Positions 11,176 to 21,862 of a stretch of 64,000 bases of DNA are shown piece by piece; within the stretch, counting starts at the first letter, position 1, and each line of letters opens with the position of its first letter. Location of the stretch: the NCBI RefSeq assembly GCF_000165425.1, contig NW_001799289.1:249342-313341 (forward strand), in the 5' to 3' direction. This DNA is from Paramecium tetraurelia (lineage: Eukaryota > Ciliophora > Oligohymenophorea > Peniculida > Parameciidae). The translations under genes were made by a program, and so were the position numbers. The notes beneath the pieces were generated by a model. The model saw only the letters and a list, made by a program, of their open reading frames with translations, was not told where the DNA came from and did not search any database.

Positions 11176-13068
11176 TCAAATATCAAGTTATTTTATTTTA
11201 TTTCTTATTTCAATATAATGGCCATAAGTTAATCTGACTGGTTTGCCATCAGCAATCTATTCGATTTTTGAATCAATAGCAAATTCATAAGGATCTTCGA
11301 AACATTCTTAAATGAGAGAAGCCAATTAAAAGTAAGTGATTAAATAGTCAAGTAGAATCACACCTCCTTCTATATCCATGGGTAATAATTATTAAGTGTC
11401 TTAAACTACAATTTTGGATTCGAGTGAATATTCGATTTCCTTTATTGCAGTTCTTAAGATAGAATTCAAAATAATATAGAAAGATTCATATTCAGTAAAA
11501 TTGTCATCAAAAACAGCATCAAACTTTTTGTCAATTGCTAATAATGATTTTTAATCTGGATTCTATAAGGACATCCAAACAGTATTGAATTAAAGAGTGT
11601 ATTTTTGATTATATTGATGGATAGCTGTACACAATTTTGTATACTAGGGATTCTATACATACTGCTAGAATTTCTCTAATCCAAGAGTGTTTTGTCCTTA
11701 CATCACTTCATTTAAACAATTTAACTTAATCATGATGTTCTTGTTCACTAAAAACAATAGTTTTTCTCTCAAATAAGAGGTTTAAAAAAATCGATATTTG
11801 TCCATTAAAGCAGAAACCCTATATAAATATCTACAGAAGTTTAGCTGGGCCAAAATGATGTAATCATTCTTCTTAGATTCACTCCAACTTTCCTCCTCTC
11901 TCTAACTTGAATGTTCTTGATTCATCTATTAACTTATTTAAGATTCCTTTCTTGACTCCTAGACTCTTTTGATTGACTTCAAAGGTTACTACATGATGGA
12001 TTATTATGACTATTTAACAATGACAGTATTTTCCTTTCCATAATTTGATTCCCTGGTTTGAAATTAAATAGATTGTTTATTCTGAGTATCACCCAAAGGA
12101 GTTGCAATATTATTATTCTATAAGAGATGATGATGATTGTTTTGTTGATTACTCCTGAACATACTAGAGAACCCATTGCCTTTAATAGGTTAGAGTTCTT
12201 GTTTTGACAACCAAACATGGCCTTCCAATTCTTCAACAGTGGCTCTTCTATTTTCATCTACTATCAAACACCTGTAAATAAAATCCTTGCATTCATCTGA
12301 GATGTGTCCTGGGAATTGCACAGGCACAGTGGCCATTCTTTAAGCTAATTCTCTCTCACTTCCAGCTTACCAGGGAACTTGCCCAAATAATAATTCATAA
12401 AGACTTACACCCAAAGCCCAAATATCAGATTTTTCTGAGTATCTGTTTTTGAATGCCTAGGGACTCATGTATAGAGGTGATCCTACATTGACATTAGGCA
12501 TGGTGGCAGCAGTTTGGGGAGTGGTAGCAAATCCAAAGTCAGCTATTTTTGGAACTGATGCTTTGAGTAGGATGTTGGCTGGCTTGAGATCTCTATGTAC
12601 AATACCTAATTTAGTAGATAAATATGAGATACCCCTTTGTTTCATCTACTTGTAACCCTGGATGATACCATAGAATAATTTTTGCATATTCTACTCTTTT
12701 TAGACTCCTGTTTTAGTTACCAGTTATCCCAAGTCACCCTAGTCACAAAATTCAGTGATCAGGTATGTATTATTTTCAGTGTAGTACACTTTGTATAATC
12801 TCATGATATTTGGAGAATTGAGTTGGGATAAGGCTTCAACTTCGGATCTCAGGAGTTGATAATGCAGAGGAGTCTTGAGTCCTTTTTTATCGATCACTTT
12901 TATGGCGACTACCTCATTGGTTTCATCATTTCTGCCTTTATAGACAATGGAACTAAAGCCCTTTCCGATAGCATCTGATAGGGCATAACTGAAATTCTCT
13001 ATAACTTTACGTGCATTGCCTGGAATGGGCGTAGCAGGCATCTGTCTTTATTGCTGTTAGACAAGCAT
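11176..13068 (-). CDS. ULK/ATG1-type Ser/Thr kinase
   Basis: Protein kinase with an N-terminal catalytic domain (about residues 15-290). It has the Gly loop [12 protein letters not shown], Lys in VVAIKVIDK, catalytic [19 protein letters not shown], and GSPLYMSPQ in place of APE. Subdomain features ([25 protein letters not shown]) match the ATG1/ULK group. The same frame runs on without a stop through a Gln/Asn linker into a helical C-terminal region ([17 protein letters not shown] ... IRNKIKQLDI), the position of the ULK MIT-type domain. I therefore treat 11176-11805 as part of this gene, not a separate one. About 630 residues, few or no introns. A role in autophagy initiation or ULK3-like signalling is family inference. 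Confidence 0.8.
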
Positions 13069-13140
13069 AATATTGTATATTTTTAATATTTAATTTCAAC
13101 GGTAAGTGAATAAATTAATTATTATCATAAAGGGAAAAAT

Positions 13141-13608
13141 TCATTTCCTTTTATTTGTCGAATTGACTTTTTTTTGTTTTTGTCTTTTGATTTCATCATA
13201 ATCCAACATGTCGTCATCATCCTTGATCAATTTCATATTCATTTTCACTTTGGTGCCATTGACTTCCACATATTGCTTATTTTGGAGTGGTTGAGATTGA
13301 GATGTGGATAACCTGCTTGGATTTTACTAGGGTTGCAACAAAAATTGAGGAGGTATCATTGATACATTCAAAGGTGAAATTGGAGACATCATTTGCTATT
13401 GGGACAACATTGGAGATATCTACATCTAAGGCATTTACTGGAATTGTTGTTACATCATCCAATAATTCCAGGGTTGAGGTGACCTTTAAATCCTATCAAT
13501 AATTTACATCATAGGATAACAGAACTATTGCTATAAAGGGGACTACTATTATTATTGCTGCTATTTGTTTTTGATCATGGCCAAATAATCCTAATTTGGA
13601 AAACTCAT
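13141..13608 (-). CDS. Gln/Met/Pro-rich small protein
   Basis: A single frame of 155 residues, MSFPNQDYLAMIKNK to NSTNKRK. The first two thirds are low complexity (Gln, Met, Pro, Ser; repeated QQ, PQ, MM). The C-terminal 45 residues are more ordered, with KQYVEVNGTKVKMNMKLIKD, an acidic patch DDDD and a basic end that could act as a nuclear signal. No family recognised. TGA at 13141-13143. Confidence 0.6.
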
Positions 13609-13654
13609 TTATCTAAAAAATATTTAATTTTAAATATATTTATATAAATCTCTC

Positions 13655-15396
13655 TCATACTAAACACTTTTCCTATATCAGATCCTTATAAGCTCTAGTC
13701 CCCTGCAAATTCTCATCCATCAACAACCGAAACAAGTTATCCTGACTAATACTGATTCCTTACTCCAATCTATCCACATATGCCTTATGAATCTCCTATC
13801 CAATCTGATTTGTTATCAAATCCTTCCCTTTCTACTTCTTTGACTCCAACTCGGTTAATAATTTCCCAATTATTCTTTGAAACCTCATAAATCTACTTCT
13901 CAGATATGCATTCGAAATCTCAATCATGTCCTGCACCATCTTAAAATGCTGCTGTTTCCTTGCTTCAGTTGTATTCAGAGTTTAAGGGTTATAATTGATC
14001 TCCATGATATGCAGATCCAAATCATCGGTTAACAAGAAGTCTGCTGCAAAAAATTCACCTAATTTACTGTCTTTTGCAAATGTGTGCTGAGTACTTCGGA
14101 TTGCATGGATGATCATCCTGTCAACCTTAGGCAATAACTCATTTTGCAACCACTTATTGTTCTCAATTCTACCTTCCTTCAATAAGATTTCCTATAGGTG
14201 ATCCAACTTCCAATCTATAAACAAAGTGTCCTCTTAACTGCTGATCTCATCGTTATTATTATCATCATCATCATCAGTCTCATCACTATCATTATCATTG
14301 TCATCATCCTCATTCTACATTTTCTTTAAAGTACTTTTCACTATGGCTGTATTACACACATGAGCTCCCTTTAATAGAGAAAATTTATCAAAAGGATATA
14401 TACACCTACGAATCAGAGTTTTATCATAAGCATATGCGATAATTGGATTTGTGGATGCCAAGATCCAATACACTCTAAATTCAATCTTATGTCCCTTGTA
14501 CAACAGAGGATTGACAATATATTATTGAGCCACTTTGAATGTTTTCACTGATCCACACAATTCTCCTTTATCGAATTTCTTATTCAACTCCTCTTTCTCT
14601 TAAGGAAACAACATATTAATCCCACGACCTCTATGTACTTCCTTTCCCATTTTAATAATAAACTAAGGACCATCCTTCGTAATTTTGTCTTCATAGACTT
14701 TAGAGTTTATGTATGTAAAAAACTGCAAACACTCATTCTCGTTGAATAATCTATAGGTTTTAGGTAAATAGGTTGCATTAGCCTTTTATTTAAATTTATA
14801 TGGATACTATACAAACCGCATCTACTCCATTTTAACGAAGACTTCGCAGATAATTCATCTAGTTTGTCATCAATCTATTTTTGTGAGACAAGGATGCTCT
14901 TTAAGGCATATGATTATACTTTTAGAATAAACATAAAGATTCTATGATTAATTAGATTATTACATTATCCAATCTTAAAGTAATGGACCAATTAATCGTA
15001 ATAAGTAAATGGTAATGTAAGTTTGAGAGGTAGTTTAAACTAATGAGGCTCTTCAATAATTAGGAAACATACAGTCTTTATTATTTCTATGCAGATTAAC
15101 GTTAGGCAAGACATCAAAGAAATGTTATTACAATGCTTCTTTCACCACACCTCTATATTCTCTGAAGGTATATGTGTCATTCATAATCACATCTGGATGG
15201 TAGTACTTGTAAGTGTCTGATTTGATGCAATAATCATGCTGAGGCTAAACGAGAATGGTGTTAAACTTAAAATTGAAATGATATTTACTTCCTTCGTAAA
15301 TGCTTCAGGAGAATAATAATTTTATGATATAAACTGATTCAATAAACCAATTACTACTTCCACACTCCCCTTATTTATATATGTAACTCTCGTCAT
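13655..15396 (-). CDS. Tubulin tyrosine ligase-like protein (TTLL)
   Basis: ATP-grasp ligase that adds Glu or Gly to tubulin side chains, a modification abundant in cilia. Seen: KYHFNFKFNTILVQPQHD, RGRGINMLF (ATP-binding GxGI region), QYIVNPLLYKGHKIEFRVYW (with the R-x-Y/W core), then after an acidic insert ATFAKD-type helix, FFAADFLLTDDLDLHIMEIN, where D and N of the metal site (D..L...N) are kept. The insert near 14220-14310 is a long Asp/Asn stretch. A helical tail with ISISQDNLFRLL follows. Exon joins near the N terminus (15050-15390) are not fully resolved, so the start is provisional. The subgroup (glutamylase or glycylase) cannot be set. Confidence 0.8.
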
Positions 15397-15500
15397 GTAA
15401 ACATGTCCTAATGAATATATAAATATGAAAGAAATCAATAACGTTATTGTATTCACAAACATATTTAATAAATATTTTTATTTCAATATATTGTACAACA

Positions 15501-16773
15501 TCACCTAATTATACATTCATCCACTAACTTCTGATTGGGCTCAACAGATGCCAAAGTCCCCAAATTGCATTTATTCAATTCAGTCGCATGTCCAACAGCC
15601 GATTCATTTGACAAAATGCAATGTTGGATGATACAACTATATTTAATGTGACAATAACATTTACTTAGAATTAATGACTACATTCTTCATAATAATGGAA
15701 TTACTAATTTTAACATGATCTCCAATGGTGCAATTCTTGCCAATAATTGATCTCTGAATGGTAACCTTATTGCCAATTCTCGTTCCTTCACCAATGACTG
15801 TGTCAGGACTAATACGAGCATCTTGAGGGTATTAATTTTGGATTTGGAAATCTTGTACAGTTTAATAGAGTGAAATTCCTTTATTTCCTTTTATCATGCT
15901 TTCATAATTGGCTTATTGATAATCTTTGATGTTGTTCAATCTTCTTGCATAGTCTTAAGTGATGAACACTTTAATAGAGAACTGCTATTGTTTTCTTTCA
16001 TTGAAGAGTCCTTACTCTTTTTTGGACATCAAATTTAGCAAATTCACATTCTTCTAATGTTTTATGATATAGGGCAAGAATTCTAATCTCCAATTTTAAA
16101 TTTCTAATTCTTATTTACTTAGTTTTTGAAACAATTCGAGTACTTCATATTGACAAACATAGACGTGAGTATCAAATAAATTGGTCATTATTTGTACACT
16201 CTAGCAACTTAATAGAACATTTCGACTCACTTAAAGATTAACTTGATCATCATCTTCTTGACTAGTGATATGTAACAGGCTCTGATCGGAACCTATAAAC
16301 ATGATATCGAAAGATTCGTCTAGATTGCAAGAAATGGGAGCTCTTCCTTATTTTTTATCTAAGTCTTCTTCCTTAATCAAACAAGTGATAGTTGCTTTTT
16401 TTGAATAGTGAAAATCCAACAAATCTAAGATATTGGCTCCGATCATACTGTCACAAGACAGAAGTATGAAATCCTTCTTTATTTTTTCATGTGCTTCCAA
16501 TAATGCAGATCCTGATTCAGAATCTTCGCTAACATAAAATATTTCTGCTCTTCTCTAAACTAAATCAGCTACAGCTTAATGATTTTTAGTTAACAAAATT
16601 AAGATGTCTTATGGTCCAAATCCAGCTGTTTCCAATAAATCTAGTTAGTAGAGAATCATTGGTTTATTGCATATTGGCAAGAGACTTTTGGAATAATCTT
16701 GGCAGAGTGGAAATAACATGCTTCCAGCTTTTTGTCCACCTCCAAGTATGATTGCTTGATATTTGATTTGCAT
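15501..16773 (-). CDS. eIF2B gamma subunit
   Basis: Subunit of the eIF2B guanine-nucleotide exchange factor for initiation factor eIF2. The N-terminal nucleotidyltransferase-like domain shows MQIKYQAIILGGGQKAGSM, SKSLLPICNKPMILYQLDLLE and FILLSCDSMIG. The C-terminal left-handed beta helix shows hexapeptide repeats (DTVIGEGTRIGNKVTI, SIIGKNCTIGDHVKI, NSIIMKNVVI) and ends NQKLVDECIIR. A 28-nt intron splits the last repeats near 15650. The length of about 410 residues and absence of the epsilon HEAT domain favour gamma (EIF2B3/GCD1) over epsilon. Orthologue choice is by domain content. Confidence 0.8.
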
Positions 16774-16909
16774 TAATTATTAAAGAATAAATATATATAA
16801 ATAATTAATCTATATTTATCATATGATCAATAATTTATTTGGGCAATTTCTCTACTTGCATTTTGCTAAATTTTATACTTTCGCATAAGAATTAGTACTT
16901 AAACATAAA

Positions 16910-17174
16910 TCATACTATTTAATTAATTAACAATCTTACTGCTGCCTTGCTCCTCTAGATTCCAGCTGGTGACAAGTCATCCATAGCTGTCTAATAACAA
17001 TCAGCAATTTATTTTTTGCTAGAATAAATGATCTATTGATTACCAAGTCGAATCTTTCCGACAAGCCTCAACTTCGGCACTGCAATATTGAGTTAAGCAG
17101 TCACTATGGGTAGTGGTTTCTTGAATAGAAAATACTATCGAAATGATTGTAAGGAACAATAAAAATTTCTTCAT
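16910..17174 (-). CDS. Small secreted Cys-rich protein A
   Basis: About 79 residues. A signal peptide MKKFLLFLTIISIVFS is followed by a mature part with five Cys in the pattern HSDCLTQYCSAEVEACRKDSTC, then ADCYQTAMDD. A 25-nt GTA..TAG intron lies inside. It is a tandem paralogue of the gene at 17227-17600, sharing the D-C-x(3)-[YF]-C-[ST] start and the D-C block. Function unknown; secreted or vesicular. Confidence 0.7.
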
Positions 17175-17226
17175 TGGTTATTTAAAAATAATAATATCTG
17201 AATAAAAACGCTTAGTGTTATTCTAA

Positions 17227-17600
17227 TCAAGCTATAATTTTCTCCAAATTTCTTATATCGATGTCTATGCCAATCAAATTGTTTTTAAGACAATGCTTTG
17301 TTTAACACTCGGTAATGGTTCTTGCAATTTGATGAGTTCTCATACAATAATTAAACTAAACAAATGATTCTAATCTTTTACATCATCATATGCGTGTTCA
17401 GTTCCTTAATACGTTTTAGAATCTTATGCCTTTTTAACACTCTTTCTAAAGTCATTTGCACAATCAGCGAGGTGTTGCTGACAAGTCGCATCTTCCTTAC
17501 ATTATTTAATTTCAGTTGAACAGAAAGCTTAAACACAATTGTCATCTGCATATGTTGCAGTGATGAATGTGACTATAAATATAATGACCAAAAGTCTCAT
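17227..17600 (-). CDS. Small secreted Cys-rich protein B
   Basis: About 115 residues with signal peptide MRLLVIIFIVTFITATYA and the core DNCVQAFCSTEIKQCKEDATC...ADC, the same layout as the neighbour at 16910-17174. A 26-nt intron is followed by a second exon with further Cys (NYCMRTHQIARTITECQTKHC). The two genes are 52 bases apart on the same strand and look like a tandem duplication, with B carrying a longer C-terminal part. Confidence 0.7.
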
Positions 17601-17724
17601 ATTTAAAATTAATTTAATAATATTCTAAAGAATTATAATGATTATTAACAATTATTTGTTTAATTTCCCCTAAGTCTCTAATTATTAAGATGTTACGTAA
17701 TTTATTAGATATCATTAATAATAA

Positions 17725-18968
17725 ATGCTTCCTAAGTTTATTAAACTAAGAGCTAGTTTCTCCCTTCTTAACTTCAATTTCATTTCTAATCTATCTCCAG
17801 AAATAGAAGAATTGCGATCTCATGTCACCAAATTTGCTGCAGAGGAAGTAGCTCCATTGGCTGACAAGGCAGATGAAGAAGGCAAGTTTCCACCACATTT
17901 ATGGAGAAAGATGGGAGATCTGGGATTATTAGGAGCCACAGTTGATCGTAATGCCTAATTGTGATTATTTAGCTGCTTACGGTGGATCAGGATTATCCTA
18001 TTCTGCTCATTGTATGATATTGGAAGAAATCAGCAGAGCCTCTGGTGGTATTGGATTGAGTTACTCTGCTCATAGTGCTTTAAATGTAGCTCAACTTCAA
18101 AGACATGGAAATGAAGCTTAGAAAAAGAAATACCTACCCAAATTGTGTTCAGGAGAGTGGATTGGAGCTTTGGCTATGAGTGAACCAAATGCTGGATCAG
18201 ATGTTGTATCTATGAAGACAACAGCCAAAAAAGTTGGTGATAAATATATTCTCAATGGAAGTAAGATGTGGATCACTAATGGACCTGTTGCAGATGTCAT
18301 TGTGGTTTATGCCAAAACAGAACCTGAAAAGAAACAACATGGAATTACTGCTTTTATTGTAGAAGCAGGAATGAAAGGATTTTCAAGAGGCAAAAAATTA
18401 GATAAAATTGGAATGAAGTCTTCTGACACTGGACCTATCTATTTTGACAACGTAGAAGTCCCTGCAGAAAATGTACTTGGTGAAGTCAATAAAGGAGTTT
18501 ATGTTTTGATGAGTGGATTAGATTATGAGAGATTAGTGTTGGCTGCTGGACCTGTTGGATTGATGCAAGCTGCATTTGATATCTCAAGAGAATACTGCAA
18601 CACCAGATAATAATTTGGAAAACCTATTGGGCAATTTTAATTGATGCAAGGCAAATTGGCTGAGATGTACACTACTTTGTAAGCCAGCAGGGCTATGCTC
18701 TATTCAGTTTCTCGTGCTGTTGATGCAGGGAATATAACTAATACAGTAATACATACTTATCTATTTTTAGGATTGTGCAGCTTTGATTTATTATACTTCT
18801 GTTAATGCCACTCAAGTTGGATTGGAAGCTATTCAATGTTTAGGTGGAAATGGATATACCTAAGAATATCCAGTTGGAAGGATTATGAACGATGCCAAAC
18901 TCTATGAAATAGGAGCAGGAACAACTGAAATTAGGAAATGGTTGATTGGTAGATAATTGACTTAATGA
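17725..18968 (+). CDS. IVD: Isovaleryl-CoA dehydrogenase
   Basis: Mitochondrial FAD enzyme of leucine breakdown: isovaleryl-CoA to 3-methylcrotonyl-CoA, electrons to ETF. About 397 residues after removing two 25-nt introns (17948-17972 and 18746-18770). Seen: an amphipathic N-terminal presequence [62 protein letters not shown], the signature [16 protein letters not shown], then [20 protein letters not shown]. In IVD the catalytic Glu is not in the usual C-terminal ACAD position but earlier (region LDYERLVLA), and LDYERLVLA is present. Frame intact. Confidence 0.92.
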
Positions 18969-19005
18969 TCCTCCAACATAACATTGTTAACAAATATATT
19001 TATTA

Positions 19006-20159
19006 TCAAAAGTTTTTAAATAATTCTATAAAATTAAAAAACTTATCAACATATTTGTTTTGTTTTGGAGATGTATTCGTAGATATTGATTAGATTGTAT
19101 TAATACTATTAGTTGATTTGCCATCGACATCATCATGTGAAGTCTTCATTTTTTTATTTGGCGTTAAACTATGTAAAATTAACAAAATCATTTACTATTT
19201 AACATCGTGAACAACTTTTAGTGCGATATTTTTTTGTTTGACCTTCAATTTCAAGGACTCATTTTCATAATGATTGAAAATGTTATGTGTTTTCATATTA
19301 GTCTTTACCCATTTACACAAATAAATTTGTTGAACAGTTGGTCTGAGTTCAGGATTCTTGATTAACAGAGCCTGAATTAGGTTGATTAAATCCTCGCTAA
19401 CTCCATCACTTCTAAAAATTAATAATTGGTTAGTAGTTATATTTTAGATCAATTCCAGTTGATTATGTCCATTGAATGGGAAAGAACCATGCAACAATTC
19501 CTATATTGATAGAATTTCAAAATACATAGAGGATAACTCCCAATGACCAAGTATCAACTTTAAAATCCAGTACTTATTTTGATACTACTTCAGGCGGCAT
19601 ATACTCAGTTGTACCACACATCACATTTTCGACTGGTAACTGTTGAACCTTGATAGCCCATCCAAAATCACATAATTTTAGAGTTCCATCCTCGTGAATT
19701 AAGACATTTTCGAACTACTTAGAATTTTGATGATTACTTTTAAATCCCTGTGTATGATGTTATGCTAATGAAGATAATCAACTCCACTTAGAATTTGATG
19801 GAAAATCTAGAATACTTCATCTTCAGTGAATTGAGTCTTGGGATTAATTAGATGACCCTTGCTACAATATTCAAGTAGAATATAGATGTTGTTTTAATCT
19901 TCCCAATATGAATAAAATTTCACAATATTTTTATGATTACAAGAAGAATGAATGGCAATCTCACTCTAGATCATCTGGGAAGCATTGTACATGTTAATTA
20001 GATGTTTCGAAATCTTCATAATCCTATTGAAATATTTACAATTTTGCAAGCAAACTCATATTGAGTGTTGAGATCTTTGACCAAATACACGGATCCAAAA
20101 GAACCTGAACCCAATTACTTAATTGTTTAGTAAAAGTTACCACATCCAGTAATAATCAT
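19006..20159 (-). CDS. Aurora-like Ser/Thr kinase
   Basis: Small kinase of about 340 residues. Seen: LGSGSFGSVYLVKD, Lys in EFACK, HNIIHRDLK, CDFGWA, CGTTEYMPPE and DTWSLGVILYELLHGSFPF. DFGW.A and CGT..Y.PPE are Aurora-group hallmarks. Introns of 23 nt (in the HRDLK region) and 25 nt (before ELLHG) are clear. Just after FACK the frame slips by one base near 20035-20045. The tail is Lys/Ser/Asn-rich and ends at the TGA at 19006-19008. Alternative: a related ciliate-specific CAMK/Aurora branch. Confidence 0.7.
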
Positions 20160-20444
20160 TATATTTTTAATTAAATTAATTTTACCGATTGCCCTCTCTC
20201 AGTAATATAGAGTTTAAATGTTCTTAATATGTAAATAATTTGTTAATTCATAAGAAATACTTGTATTAAACAAAAATTCTATATGCGAAATTTCGAAAAG
20301 GAATATTCATAAAAGCCATTTCAATTGTAATAGTTTGAAATGGAAAATTGAATTTAACATTATTTTTAATTAATATAAATGTTTATATGGACTATTAATT
20401 ATAATAATATAATTTATTAGTAAATAATATAATACACATTTTAA

Positions 20445-21460
20445 TCATACAGACTTTATTCTTTCTTCTTCTAATTATGGATTACTTCCATTACTCTAAT
20501 TTGTATCTAAAAATAGAAAATTAGTATTACCATCTTTACTAGATCCTCCATTCTGTTCGTTGTTGTTATCAGAACTTCCAGCTCCGTTGCTCATAGTGTT
20601 TTGATTTGTATTATTGAATTTTTGAACCATGTCTAAATTATTAATTTGGTTATAATACTTTGTATTTATTCACTAGAATTAGGAGAAGCATTGGTCAATT
20701 TAAATAGCAATTGGCACATCAAATCATTATAGGTTTGGCGCTTGCTCTTGATGACACTAAATTCCATAAATATAGAATGATAGGACTCAACCAGCGTGGA
20801 TTAAGTGTTTTAAAACTAATAGCATTACAAAAATATACCTGTTCTACTTGTTTACTTATGAAGTTGGATTCGATGTTGATGTTCTATATGTCTTATTTCA
20901 AAGAATTATATTTCTCAAATAAGTCTTCCTGAATTTTTTTCACTTTGTTGTTTTTCATTTTAATGGATTTTTCCTTTTTGGCCTTGACCCCGCCATTTCT
21001 CCTGGGTATATTGACTAACAGGTTTCTAGATTAATATGTTTCAAATACTCCATGTTTCTCCTGAAATAATAGTGACTGAACTCATTTTGATTGTTGACAT
21101 TACGAATTTTCTTGAATCCGTACATATTTAATTGTCTAATAAAAGAACTGAAGTTATGGTGTTTAAAATGGGTTGGGAGGATCTCATTACTCAATTTGCT
21201 TTGATCTTTAACGACAAATGCATTGCCCTTATCAGTAAATCCAATGATATCTTCGTTTTCAGGATTCTAAAAGTTATTAAAATCAAATGAATATATTTAA
21301 TAATTCGAGAATTTAATTCCTAAAATCATCAAAATTTCTGATGATCAATTTAGGAATATTCGTAGATGTGTAAAATGTTTAATACCATAACGATGTCGTA
21401 GGTTTTGTGTAAGAAGTTTGGTACTCCTTTTTTCATACTTTTAGTTTTCTTGTAGGACAT
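20445..21460 (-). CDS. Heat shock factor-type transcription factor
   Basis: Sequence-specific DNA-binding protein of the HSF family. Seen: GVPNFLHKTYDIV (helix 1), EDIIGFTDKGNAFVVKDQ (beta strands), HFKHHNFSSFIRQLNMYGF (recognition helix) and EFSHYYF. A Lys-rich segment and a Leu/Ile-spaced coiled coil follow (KKIQEDLFEKYNSLKQD), as in the HSF trimerisation region, then an Asn/Ser/Gln tail. Introns of 23 and 26 nt occur in the C-terminal half. The first intron region (21250-21380) has no standard 25-nt solution, and a one-base slip lies near 21062 (between HYYF and EKHGVFETY). DNA-binding motif is unmistakable. Confidence 0.85.
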
Positions 21461-21862
21461 TCCAAAGTGTTCTTGATATATATTTTGCAAATTAAAAAAA
21501 TTATTAAAATATCTGATTATCTATGTGCCTTTTAGTCATATTATTATAGAATAATAAAACAATAAGTTGATTTTGCCATAAGAGAACACAAACTTCATAG
21601 AATAACACAACATTCTCAAAATAAATATCTGTTAACAAATGATTTCTCAATATTCAAATTTCCACAGTCTAGAATAACTAAAATAAAGTCATAGATAGAG
21701 GTAGTAGGTGTTAAAGGATAAAGAAATGAAAATTAATTACGGTAACTTCAAATTAAAAAAATCGAACAAATTACTAGAACAAAATATTTCGATTTATTAG
21801 CTGATCAATCAGAATGGTTCTTTTTCTTTAAATGATACAAAAATATAAAAAAATAACAATGA
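21461..21862. other. Intergenic, upstream of HSF gene
   Basis: About 400 bases of AT-rich sequence between the HSF start and the stop of the Ulp1-like gene. I looked for a canonical heat-shock element (nGAAnnTTCn inverted units) and saw only GAA and TTC blocks with wrong spacing near 21810-21830. No gene seen. Confidence 0.45.

Noticed and set aside
11733..11805. Separate small gene beginning MDKYRFFQTSYLREK
   Set aside because: The ULK-type kinase frame continues into it without any TGA, and a helical C-terminal domain is expected there.
21790..21850. Heat-shock element near the HSF promoter
   Set aside because: GAA and TTC blocks are present but their spacing does not match nGAAnnTTCn units.
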